Shown: positions 48,301-59,158, counted from the stretch's first letter. The stretch is 64,000 nt of DNA from Tetracentron sinense (GCA_015143295.1 CM026554.1:51768627-51832626), one strand, 5' to 3'. Notes: generated by a model from the letters alone, not told the origin. Made by a program: numbers and translations.

Positions 48301-49115
48301 TCCTTTTATCATTCTACTGTTCTGGTCTTCTCAACTATCCAAATGATTGGAACATATTAAATGGTGAGATCATAAAACACCACTGATCAATTTTTGATAT
48401 ACACAAACATAGATTTTACTCTTTTGATCGCATTTGGTAGAATTTAGGAGTAGCTCTAATAGTTGACAAAATAAGAGAAAATTGATTGAATGGTTTGAAC
48501 AAGTCCAGCCAAGACCAATAACATTTGCAAGTGAAAAAATGATTGAATTGATGTAAGTTCAAGGTTCTAAAAGAGTCAAAGAAAGCCACAAACTATTTGA
48601 ACAGAGACAGTAAGGAAGATTTAATCCCACACGATTGACCAAAGCTTCGGCTTTTAACATAACAAAATGACTGAACAAGATTAGTGTTTCAGAACAGAAG
48701 TATTTGGGTAAGTCACATCACGCTGGCTTGTTCAGGATTTTCTCTCCATCTTGGAATTCTGTTCCAATAACATGTGATCGTAATTATCAAGTACATTACT
48801 AGTCATATGAAATAGTAAATACATTCAGATTGTCCCACCAATGCAGGTAATATGGCTCCCAAATATACTGCGATAATAATAACAATAAGGTAAATATTTT
48901 CAAGACCTAAACCTAAATAACAAAAACCAATTATATCCTTTCCCAACATGGAGAGAGCACAACAGAACAACTCAAAATTTACTTAAGCACAGAGATAACA
49001 CAAACAAATTATTTGATGTTGAGAACTAACCCAATTCAAACGAACAAAAAAAATCCAAACTTACAGCATAGAAAGTAGAGATACAACATCCCCAAGAAAG
49101 CTTCTAAGTACAAGC
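45380..49115. other. Intergenic region, duplicated at 59.6-64.0 kb
   Basis: AT-rich non-coding DNA between the RNA-binding protein promoter and the aldolase 3' end. No open frame here has recognisable content. Blocks around 46,030-46,130 and 47,330-47,700 are well preserved in the second copy without a coding pattern that I can see. Confidence 0.5.
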
Positions 49116-50926
49116 TCAGTTTTGTACATCAATTCTTCTGTGTCTAAGAATCTTGATTCCTAAGTAGTCGACAGGGCCATGAACAGCAACATGAGGTTTC
49201 CCAACCTTCACACGGATAGCAGATATCTGAGGGAACTTGGTTAGGGTGGTGGATGCAATGAGATGAGCCACGGACTCAAGGAAATTCTGAGGGGGTCCCT
49301 CCAAGACTTCTCTGACTATGCTGCCACTCCACCAAAGCGAAGTGTGTTGGAAGGTACAAATACACAGAGACCATGAATGTATTGATTAAATAAAAAAATT
49401 GAAAAACCATGCATGTATATACACAAAAAACACCACCTACAAACACCATACATGAGACTTCTACTGTTCTACATACAAAAGTATGTGCACGATATATATA
49501 TTAAAAAACAATTGTTACACATTCAAATGGAGGAAAGATGAATGTGGTCTGCCCAGACGTTAAAAAAAAACTATAGGTTATCAATGCTAATCTCGCCCCC
49601 TTTTTCTCGCCAAGTGTCCCTTTTAACTGTGGTTAATACTTTTAACCATATTTATTTTTCTCAAATCCAAAGTTAAAAATATGAATTTTAAGGTTAGTGA
49701 ATCTTAACCACAGTTAAAGGGAGTTTAAAAGGGGACACATGGCGAGAAAAAGCGGGCAAGACGCCATCCTTGGGGCACCCCGCGACGATGGGATTATTTT
49801 CCATTTCTAATTAGGCATGGATTTGTAACTACACATATCACATACATTTACTTTGATATTGACGGGCTCAAGTGGTCAGCATCAATCCTGTTTTTTTCTC
49901 CTTTTTCCAATGGATAACCTGATGAAACCCCATGCCCATGGCTACAGTGCAGAACATTGCATAATTGTAGAGCTACAGGATCAATCCCGAGTAATCTTCT
50001 TCACCTCTTTCCTAAAGGTGTTCCTATGTTCTATGTGAGAAAAAACAGTAGTGATGCCTTTACAAGTCTTACTAGGTAGAATCCATAACATATAGAGCTG
50101 TTTCTAAGTGGGAAGTTTCATAAAAGACATTGCTTAGGAACAACGGAAGTTGGAGAACTCTAATAAACTAAGGATGGACCTTTTTGGAATCAATGATGAA
50201 TAGATCACTTTTCCCTCTTCACGGACATTTTCCTTCTGTTCTTAAATGAATTGCCCAAGTGGACATAGAAAATCCTATATTTAATACACAAAAGTATAAA
50301 TATATATTCAACCTATAGCATTGATAGATTAAATTATGACATATAAGGAAAAATATAGAGAGAGTATCCTTCGTATCAAGGGCAAAGTCGATTTTAAGTG
50401 TCTTGACTGGGTATCCACCAATATAGATTCAGCTTAGCTAGATCTCTAAACCTTGAGGATGGTTAGGCTTGCACTATTTTTCTCGGTAAGCAAATAATCA
50501 ATCACCATTCTTAGATAAACTAACCGGATTTTTGAACTATTATCTAAAAGAGCTAATAATCAATCATGCATAGAGAACTAAGCAAAATGTTTGTACTTTC
50601 TAGTGAACCACCATATGGATTTTTAAAAGCCAAAGCATTTATGGGTAATCTCTACCTTCTGTAACAATAGTAAAATAGTCTGCTTCTAGTATTATAAGAG
50701 CAATGAAGAAAATTCAAGTTATTACTCACTGATAAATTTCAGTATAACTGATAGTGTCGGACAAGTTATCAGATTTACCGGCGGCACGGAGATCTAACCA
50801 GGCATCTACATCTACCAAGAACTTCTTACCCAACTTTCTCTCTTCTGGTTTCACCCGATGAGAAACATGGAACTTCAATCCTCTCAAAATGAGTTTGTCT
50901 CCCTTTATAATGTGATCATCATTCAT
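49116..50926 (-). CDS. FOLB: Dihydroneopterin aldolase (folate biosynthesis)
   Basis: Cytosolic enzyme that cleaves 7,8-dihydroneopterin to 6-hydroxymethyl-7,8-dihydropterin and glycolaldehyde. Minus-strand exons: 50926-50730 and 49320-49116, split inside the codon after EIY, giving 133 residues, the normal length for plant FolB. Recognisable segments: GDKLILRGLKF, KPEERKLGKKFLVDVDAW, SDNLSDTISYTEIY, LEGPPQNFLESVAHLIAS, VRVKVGKPHVAV and DYLGIKILR. The Glu of KPEE, the Tyr of SYTEIY and the Lys of GKPHV are present at the usual active-site positions. Odd: the conserved GFHG-type stretch after LKF reads HVSHRV. Start is the first ATG after a probable leader-intron acceptor (ttaattcag) 9 bases upstream. 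The 1.4-kb intron holds a MITE, and a pectinesterase inverted repeat begins about 43 bp upstream of the start codon. Confidence 0.9.
49585..49768. mobile_element. Foldback MITE in the aldolase intron
   Basis: Left-arm words (ctcgccaagtgtccc, aactgtggttaa) recur inverted on the right (ttaaccacagtt, ggggacacatggcgag). About 180 bp in total, no coding capacity. It shares the GGGACAC(A/G)TG...TTAACC layout of the elements at 24.2 and 43.8 kb. Confidence 0.6.
50505..50566. repeat. Outer inverted-repeat block, left copy (aldolase intron)
   Basis: The reverse complement of 53,675-53,734 matches this block with about three differences over 60 bases (for example ccattcttagataaacta and gaactattatctaaaagagc). 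It lies outside the pectinesterase arms at nearly mirror-image distance from the centre. Confidence 0.85.
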
Positions 50927-50969
50927 TGATACACCTGAATTAAGGCACTAATTGCATTAGGCGAAAACT

Positions 50970-52027
50970 TGTATTTGCACTTTTGTGGAGTATCCAAGGT
51001 TGTTTCATGCTTCAATTTGACGTGATTGTGGCTCAAGATGGATAAGAGAATTTCACTACAATTTTTGATGCCGTATCAACCGCTCCTAACAATGGCTAAC
51101 ATTGATACTACATACAGATTAGAACTGAAGTCTATTGCGAGAGAGTATTAATTACAAACCAGAAGACTAATGTTGCACTAATTGGTGATGACATGGAAAA
51201 AGGCAGTCATCATAGGGAAAAGAAGTGTTTGCGGAGGGTCCACTACCTACAAATCAACAACTGACAGTAATTCTCAACTTACTTCCAAATTAGGTCTAAT
51301 CTTATAGATGCTTATGATTCTTTAATAATGAGTACATATTTTCAAAATAATAATAATATTCAATAAACAACTAAATTATTTTTTCTTTCTGAATAGGCAT
51401 GTTCGGGGATGGTTTCATTGCAAGAGATATTACATTCCAAAATACAGCTAGAGCTAATATGATGCAGGCGGTTGAGCGAATCAAACTACTCGGCCTACTA
51501 CAGATGCAGCTTCCTAGGGTATCAGGACACTCTCTATGCTAAACAAAGCACATAATTCTATAGAGAATGCGAAATCTATGGTACAATGGATTTCATTTTT
51601 GGGGATGTACTAACAGTTTTACAAAATTGCAATATCTAAACCCACAAACCCCTTTCAGGTTAGACAAACATGATAAATGCCCAAGGAAAAAAATTCCCTC
51701 TTGATGTAAGTGCAATCGGCATGCACAATCATGGCGACTGAATCTTCAAAATTCAACAATTAAAACATACCTCGGCAGACAATGGAGAAAATACTCCACA
51801 ACGATAATAATGCAATCGCAACTAGGTAATCTTATTAACCCTAAGGATTGGAGCAAATGGGAAAAAAGTACACCTAACCTTGACACCATTTATTAGGCTG
51901 AGTACCAGAATAGAAGACCTGGTGCTGACACAAAAGACAGAGTCACCTGACAATGATATAAAGTGATAACCAGCTCTACTAAAGCTGTCTAGTTTACAGT
52001 AATAAATTTAATCCATGACGACACATG
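50970..52027 (+). pseudogene. Pectin methylesterase pseudogene, left arm
   Basis: Plus-strand reading gives decayed but ordered PME catalytic-domain motifs: VAQDG...NFTTI.DAVSTAPNN near 51,030-51,090; an AT-rich intron ending ctgaatag near 51,396; GDGFIARDITFQNTA from 51,405; YQDTLY at 51,520-51,537; ECEIYGTMDFIFGD near 51,570-51,610; TYLGRQWRKYS from 51,766; AEYQNRRPGADTKDRVT near 51,900-51,950. Stops and frameshifts break the frame, so no functional enzyme is expected. Intact PMEs de-esterify cell-wall pectin. Confidence 0.85.
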
Positions 52028-52059
52028 AATACCAACAACAGTAACATAAGGCTGTGATC

Positions 52060-53125
52060 CATGTGTCACCGTGTATGAACTTTCTTACTGTAAACTAGGC
52101 AACTTCAGAAAAGTTGATTATCACTTTATATCCTTACTAGTTGACTCTGTCTTTTGTGTCCACATCGGATCCTCTATTCTGGTACTCAGAATAATAGAGG
52201 GTCTCAAGGCTAGATGTGCTTCATTCTCATTCGCTCCAGCCCTTGAGGTAAATAAGACTACCTAGTTGTGATTACATTATTACCATCCTGAAGTATTTTC
52301 TTCATGGTCAACCGAAATATGTTTTAATTATTGAATTTTGAAGATCTAAAGCCGCTGATACAATTGTGCATGACGATTGTACTTGCATCAATAGTGGATT
52401 CTCTTTTTTGGGCAGTTATCATGTTTGTCTGCCCTGGAAGGGGTTTGTAAGCGTAGATATTACAGTTCTCTAAAACTATTGATACATCCACAAAAATGAA
52501 ATCCACCGTAACATATATTTCGCATTCTCTATAACATTGCGTGCCTTTTTTAGCATAAAGGATATCCTGATACCCTAGGAAGCTACATCTATACTAAGTC
52601 GAGTAGTTTGATTCGCTCATTAGCGCAACCGTTGCATCATATTAGCCCCAGTTGTATTTTGAAATGTTATAACCTTTACAATGAAGTCATCCCCAGATAT
52701 GCTTATTAAGAAAAAAAATGCAATTTTGTTGTTTATTGAATATTATTATTATTTTAAAAATATTTACTCACTATTAAGGTATCATAAACATTTATAGGAC
52801 TATACCTAATTTGGAAGTAAACTGACTTACTGGTAGTAATTGATTTGTAGGTAGTAGACCCTCCAAGAACACTTATATTTCTTTGTAATGACTTTCTTTC
52901 TCATGTCATCACAAATTAGTACATCATTGATCTTTTGGTTTACAATTAATATTCTCTCGTCAGACTCCGACTCAAATCTGTATGTAGTACCGTTGTGAGT
53001 CATGGTTAAGAGCGGTTGATACGACATCAGAAATTGTAATGAAATTTTCTAATCTATCTTGAACCATAATCACGTCAAATGAAAGCACGAAACAACCTTG
53101 GATACTCCACAAAGTGCAAATACAA
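52060..53125 (-). pseudogene. Pectin methylesterase pseudogene, right arm
   Basis: Minus-strand reading shows the same motif order from 53,125 leftward: a decayed NFITISDVVSTALN; an AT-rich intron; FIVKVITFQNTTGANMM; YQDILY (52,555-52,572); ECEIYVTVDFIFVDVSIV; LPGQTNMITAQKRES; AEYQNRGSDVDTKDRVN. It is frameshifted and interrupted by stops. It lies tail-to-tail with the left arm. Confidence 0.85.
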
Positions 53126-53415
53126 TGGTAAGAATGGGCATTGTCTTCTCTTGCAACAACGCAAGTTCTTAGTCTCTGCTTTCTCTAGAATAGTACCCTC
53201 AACCTGTACAATATAAATCACAAGAATAAGTATCTATCTTTCGAGTAGTACAATTCGTCAACCGAATTAGTTTAAGAGTAAAACAGAACATGGAAACCAT
53301 ATAAAAAAGCATGCCTCACAGACAGCAAGAAAAATAAAAAAGTTAACAGGTTCATATCAAGAATCAAATTTTAAAAAAGAGGCTAATAGATTAAGAGCAA
53401 TACATAAAACTATAT

Positions 53416-53673
53416 GATGGAACATGGCCGAGCACCCTGATGCAACATGACCGAGAGCCGAACACCCTGATGCAATATGACCGAGAGCTTGATGCAACAT
53501 TGCTGAGCACCTTGATGCAATATGGCCGACTACCTTGATGCAACACCGTCGAGCACCCTGATGCAACATAGTTGAGCACCCTAAAGCAACATGGTCGTGC
53601 ACCCTGATGAAACATGGCAGAGCACCAAGATGCAACATGGCCAAGCTCCCTGAAGCTACATGGCCGAGAGCTT
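53416..53673 (-). repeat. 23-bp minisatellite, about 11 units
   Basis: Degenerate tandem units of gatgcaacatggccgagcac plus cct (23 bp; one unit of 30 bp). Unit length is not a multiple of three, so the open frames across it are incidental. It sits between the right pectinesterase arm and the outer inverted-repeat block. Confidence 0.9.
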
Positions 53674-53674
53674 G

Positions 53675-53734
53675 TTTGATTATTAGCTCTTTTAGATAAT
53701 AGTTCAAAAATTCGATTAGTTTATCTAAGAATGG
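53675..53734. repeat. Outer inverted-repeat block, right copy
   Basis: Inverted match to 50,505-50,566 in the aldolase intron, with about three differences in 60 bases, so better preserved by eye than the pectinesterase arms. It directly abuts the minisatellite. Confidence 0.85.
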
Positions 53735-54144
53735 AAACCTTATATGTGAGCCTTCACACCCTCTATCAGGGCCAAGGCTCCAATTGAGCACCTTGATAGA
53801 ACAGACCTTGTCCAGCATTGAATGGCTTGATAATTTGCATAATGCATCACATCAACATGATTGCACGTGTGAATGCATTTACATTTCATGACAAGTTGAA
53901 GTTTCAATTGGTTGTAGCGTTAATACTTAATACCAATACTGTTATAAGTGGAGAACTGAAGTAAACGTAAATTCTGGAATTTATGAAGTAAATGTACATT
54001 CTGAAACTTATGATAATTTCAAGATTTATGTATGTGAAAATATATCATGTAACTGCTCAATAGACTACCTTGTTTGTACAGAATTTCATTTCCATTACAA
54101 CTGAAGATATGTAATATTATTCATTACAAATTATTAAGTTAGAC

Positions 54145-54559
54145 CAAGGTTTTAAATTTCGTGAAATTTCGGTTTCGGACAACCCCACCGACATCAAAAC
54201 TGGGTTTATTTCGAAAATCAGATTTCGACCGAATGTTTGAAAATTTCGGGTGAAATTTTGGATTTCGAAGATTTTGGAATTTCGGCCGAAATCTTTTTTT
54301 TTTTTTTTAAATAGTTTTTTTCCTTGTTTTTTTTATTAAAATTCCAAAACATTTCGAAATTTTTACTGAAATTTTGAAAATTTATATAAATATATAAAAA
54401 TTTAATAAATTATTATTATTTTTAATATATATATATATATAATTAATAAAATATTAATATTTCGAATTTCAAAATTTCGCCGAAATCCCGCAATATTTCG
54501 GGATTTCGGTTCGGGTTAGCTGGCCGAAACCGTCAAGAATTTCGAAATTAAAAACCTTG
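54145..54559. mobile_element. hAT-like MITE, 415 bp, 8-bp target duplication AGTTAGAC
   Basis: Ends caaggttttaaatttcg and (inverted) caaggtttttaatttcg; exact 8-bp flanks agttagac at 54137-54144 and 54560-54567. The interior is built of repeated 'atttcgg' words. No coding capacity. Confidence 0.9.
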
Positions 54560-54605
54560 AGTTAGACAGCTAATCATACTCATGTAAGATCAGGAAGAAA
54601 TGGTA

Positions 54606-55045
54606 TACGGCTCGTTTAGGGCTTAGTTTGGCTTGAGCTCGGCTCAAAATAACATGTATATAAACAATATTTTTTTATAATATTATTTATATTGATATAA
54701 AATAATATTTGTAACTTTATTTATCATATACTGTAATAATTTTTAATTTATTATATATAATTTTAAGAGATAATAATAATAATTAAAGTTAAGAAGTCAA
54801 AATCAGAAAGTCAGATCTAACTCTCTACTCTTTGGGCTGAAAGACTACCCCAAAATCTTTTTTTTTTGTATGAATGTATTTACTTTTTATAATTTCTTGT
54901 ATTATAAATGATCAATAATCCTTTTATTAAAATCATGTAAAATAAAATAAAATAATTTCATGAATCAAACTTGAGCCAACCCAAGCTCACCTCGGCTTGA
55001 ATAAAGTTCGAGCTCGAACATAGCTCGAGCTCGATCAAACCAAGC
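54606..55045. repeat. Probable MITE with GAGCTCG-rich ends
   Basis: The left end (cttgagctcggctcaaaat) and right end (ttgagccaacccaagctc, then cgagctcgaac repeats) form an imperfect inverted repeat around an AT-rich core. Boundaries and target duplication are unresolved. Confidence 0.45.
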
Positions 55046-55261
55046 TCAAGGCAATTTCTAAGGAAGTGCAACATTTCACCATCACTTAATTCACCAGGCA
55101 AAAACCTAGGTGAGTAGTCATTTCAACATCTCGGCTCACAAGTTTTGACAATGGTAGTAAGAATATTACTTACTATGTGAAAGCGCCATTGACTGAAGCA
55201 TAAATTCACATTTCGCTCCAGTAATTTGCTTAGGGCAGTAAAAAGAAGATAAGGTTTGATC

Positions 55262-55375
55262 AGGGTGCTCTGTCATGTTGCATCAGGGTCTCGACCATGT
55301 TGTATCAGGGTGATCGGCCATGTTGCCTCAGGGTGCTCGGCAATGTTGCATCAAGGTGCTCGGCAATGTTGCATC
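55262..55375 (+). repeat. 23-bp minisatellite, about 5 units, opposite orientation
   Basis: Units of agggtgctcggccatgttgc plus atc are the reverse complement of the minisatellite unit at 53.4-53.7 kb. A stray partial unit lies at about 55,455-55,475. Confidence 0.9.
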
Positions 55376-55604
55376 ATGCTCTCAATTGGAAATTACAAGG
55401 GCTATAAATCACATCAAGTTATGACTTCCTTAGGAAGTACATCTACTAGTGATTCAGGCCATATTGCATCAGGCTTCTAAGAACCATAAGAAATATAGTT
55501 TACTAAAAAAGAGTTTGTCAGCATCCTTTTTTTGATCGATAAACAAGTGAATTGCATACATAGAAAGAATGTACAACATAATACAACTAAGACAAACTCC
55601 AGGA

Positions 55605-58150
55605 CCGCACTGGTTTGGCACCCTAATTAAGGCACTAAACCAGTTCAATCCTGGTTTGGCATGCAGTCTGGTAGCAAAAGCTCTTCAGTAAAGGCTACAA
55701 CTGCCATTTTATATTTACTATCCAACATCTGTAATTCTGTATCTAATACGAATTTGCAATTCATAATGGGCGATCTGCATTGCATGTTGGAAACATTAGC
55801 ACAACCATACACATACAATTCCATTTTTTTTTCACGCAAATATTTGTAAAGCGGGGGAATTGTAGCCCCTACTGGCACAACTAGTCTTAGCCACACTACC
55901 ATGCTGACACAAGACCATTAGAGGTGTTTCCATAATTCACACAGGCTCTGTTTATTTCATCTGAATGTACTCCGGAAAATAAAATACTCAAGCCAGAACT
56001 GTTTTGTTTCTGCAGAAAGCTTCTACTTTCCATTAGTTTTCTGATTTTTGTTTCATCAGAATACACATTGTCTAGTTTCCAGCCATAAAACTCAAAAATA
56101 TAGGTGCTCATCGTTCATTGGTGGGAGGTGAACCTTATGATAATGAAGATAAAGAAGAACCTGGATACAGAAGTATATACTTTAGGTCAACAATGTTTGT
56201 TTCATCAGAATACACATTTTCTAGTTTCCAGCCATAAAACTCAAAACATTTCATACTTCTAACCAGAGTTATTCTTATCTCTGCACACAAAGACTGTGAG
56301 AGGGAGATTTAAGAGAGATTTGAGGAAATTATATGGGCAAGTGCTTGAGAGAGAGAGAGAGAGAGGACCTTACCCAATTTAACTGTTGGTTCAACAAACA
56401 CAGAGAAGGCAATGGCAATCAGTTATGGAAACGTTGAACGGTGCTCGACTACAAAGAAAGCTAGGCAGCAATAATGGGGGGAAAGACTTCATGGGAAGGT
56501 ATAGGGCATTTAGAGATCGAGAGAGACAGATTGGGATTCTACGGAGATTTACAGAAAGAGAGTGGTTTTTAGAAATTTGCAGATGAGGAAGAGTAATTGG
56601 AGTCTCTTGCTCTTCAAAGGAAATTTATGCTCAAATTAATCAGGATATTTTTCCTCCAAGCCACAGGAGGGTTTTAGGAAGAATTTCTGGCAGAAAACAT
56701 GCCTCTAGTGTGCCAAATGAGTGTGAAAAGATTTTATTACCATAAATTTTTCTTTATTTACAGTTAAAACAAGCATGGGATGCATTATTATCAGAACTTC
56801 TAGTGGCCGTTTCAGCACAAAGACACAAATGATAAGGCTGTCTATCATCTCTCGTTAATAGTTAATACATTTGCATCAATCAGCACCATTTTCTATGTTA
56901 TGCGGACAGGACACCTCAGTAGATTGTTATCCATTTCCATGGCCACCATTCAAAGTATCAGACTCTAGTTTGTTGGAATTCCTCCAAGAAACATAAACAC
57001 CCAAGACTACTATAGTATGATATAACATAGCTTAAATTATTGCAACTGTACTGTAAGAATATCTTCCAGAAAATGGGGAAAATAATCAGCTTCTTCTTCC
57101 CTTCACTGTTGTCTGACCTATGATACACAGCTGACTTACTTCATAAACCTTAAAGAAATGCAACATAAGCATGCCTAGGAACACGCAACCTTAACCCATC
57201 ATTTGTATGGTTACAAATATATCTAAAAGAAATACCCACCAACAGGTGAAAAAAAAGGAAGATCAAATCAAAATAGAAGGGAATGGGGTGTGGAGTGGGA
57301 TAAGGTAGGCCGTGGAGGCCACAGAAACTTCAGTGTATTAAACCCTTACTTCTAGTTAGCTACTGATTCGTAGAAAAGCATGAACTATCTTGGCTAAAAA
57401 AATAATAATTCTTATGAACATAATATCAGATTAAACATAATCCATCTTCACTCAATACAACCCAAGAACATCAGCATCAACCATCCCTTTCCCCGGAAAA
57501 AAAAAAATTTGAGTGTAAACTTTCAAAAACCATTTGATGTGAAGTATTAGTCGCAGAAACACGCATATACTTTCCTTCAACTAAACATCTAGATTACAGG
57601 AACTAAAACAGCTTGAAGAAAATGAAATTAAACATGGACAGAGACGATCAAGCTTTAAGAAATTGATACACCGTTTAACTTCAACATCATCACCATCAAA
57701 AAACAGCAGTACTAGGTATCTATTTTTCTTTTTCTTTTTTTTCCTTAATTTTTTTTTTTAAATCAATAATCAGGATTTCAAAATTTTAGCAAGATCACAT
57801 AAGAAATTAGGTATCTATTTAACAGAGAAGAGAAATGAATAGAACTATAACATTTACATACACGATCGATCTCTAAGCAAATCAAACCCTAGAAATTAAA
57901 GTCGTCTTCAGAAGAGATTAAGCAGAGTAGCATAATCTACAAAGCGAGATGAAAAACAAAAGACCACGATACTTGAAGAAAACAATAAGAATCAGAAACT
58001 AGAAAAGTGAAATCTAGGGTTATGGTTTTTCGACACTTGAAGAGTACCTTCGTGAGCTTCGTCCAGTACTTCTTTTCTCCCCCCCGATACTAAAACCCCT
58101 ATTTGAGAGAGAGGGTTTACGAATTGACGGGTGGGCTATTTACCAATGTT
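55605..58150 (-). pseudogene. Duplicate of the RNA-binding protein gene without coding exons
   Basis: This part matches intron 3, the leader intron, leader exon and promoter-proximal DNA of the 36.2-43.4 kb gene. The three exons encoding presequence and RRM fall in the 3.1-kb gap, and the Gly-rich exon lies outside the duplicated segment. What remains could be transcribed from the retained promoter (about 58,050-58,200, minus strand) but cannot encode the protein. Confidence 0.75.
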
Positions 58151-58361
58151 TGAAAAATGAACATCGTCCGTCCGATTTCATTTGGAGTGATCGAGATTCG
58201 AGAGCCATTGTATTCGGGTCGGGTCGTTTGTGTATTTTATAAATACCCTCGCCTCGTAAATCCAAACATGACCCAACATGAGACCCCTATTCTAAACCCA
58301 CCAGCCAAATCAGTGTAAAATAAATAAATACAAATTAAATAATTTACAAATCATTGATTAA

Positions 58362-58580
58362 AGAATTAGTTTAGAGATACTCCTAAGGTGTACTCTCAAA
58401 CATACTCTCAAATCCTAACCGTTCATCTCAGTTGTTAAATGGTTATGATTAAAGTTGACGTGGCATTAGAAAAGACAAAATAAGTTAACTCAAATCCTGA
58501 CCTTTAGTGATTGGTTATAAACGGTTAGAATTAGGGAACTAATTTGGGAGTATATTTGAGAGTACCTATAGACTGACTCA
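58362..58580. mobile_element. Foldback element, copy 2 only
   Basis: Inverted words (gtgtactctcaaacatactc ... gagtatatttgagagtac; cctaaccgtt ... aacggttag) and 7-bp flanks tgattaa at 58355-58361 and 58581-58587. The paralogous stretch near 44,120 lacks it. Same family as 60,555-60,765. Confidence 0.6.
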
Positions 58581-59158
58581 TGATTAAATAAGTAAATATA
58601 CTTATTTTGTATATTTAATAGATAAATGTATAATTTGATAAATATTTTAAATTATAATAATAATTAAACTTAAAACTAATATTTAATAGAGTCTTAATAT
58701 GACCCAAAGCTTTGTTTCACTGCATTGAAGCGGATCTCCTCTTTTCTATTGAAATGATTGTCATTATGTAATTATGAAAAAACAAAATTATATTTTTTCC
58801 CATAGTTGCAAAACTGCATGGCCGGCCTACATTAAGCCATCAAAGTCTTTACTTTAGGTCCCATTAAAAAAAATAAAATTAAAAAGGCCTCATTTAGAAT
58901 ATTTTTAAAAAATAAAAGGCCTATTTACAATATTAAAAATGTCTCATTTATAGTTAATTTTTTTTAATAATATTAAAAAATAAAAAACCTCATTTAAAAT
59001 TTTTGTTTTAGGCCTGCAAATGGCTTGGGCCGCCCCAAAACTGCTACTAAACATTGCATTGAAATGGGGAGCTTTGCTTCGTGCGTGGAAGCAAAGCTCT
59101 TGTTTTATTAAAACACTATTTAATAAATATATTATGTATAGGTTATAAACGGTTATGA

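Larger units (their letters stand above)
37305..48960. repeat. Segmental duplication, copy 1
   Basis: This segment aligns in direct orientation with 55,605-64,000 at many anchor points. Examples: 37,415 with 55,750; 41,625 with 56,975; 42,395 with 57,120; 43,400 with 58,100; 46,050 with 60,330; 47,400 with 62,020; 48,840 with 63,880. By eye, identity in shared blocks is high. It spans most of the RNA-binding protein gene (not its last exon) and its upstream intergenic DNA. Several insertions are private to this copy (41.8-42.4, 43.6-44.06, 44.3-44.7 and 44.97-45.37 kb). Confidence 0.85.
50970..53125. repeat. Long inverted repeat (about 1.06-kb arms, 32-base loop)
   Basis: Bases 50970-52027 and 52060-53125 are inverted copies of one another along their whole length. 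Anchor pairs: gtggagtatccaaggttgtt at the outer ends; cttacttccaaattaggt; taatattcaataaacaac; acaaaagacagagtca; ctagtttacagtaa; acacatg at the loop. By eye about four of five bases match, with small indels. Both arms derive from a pectin methylesterase gene, including its intron. Confidence 0.92.

Noticed and set aside
53357-53818. 153-codon reverse-strand open frame
   Set aside because: It is read through a 23-bp minisatellite whose unit is not a multiple of three, so the repeated peptide is an artefact.
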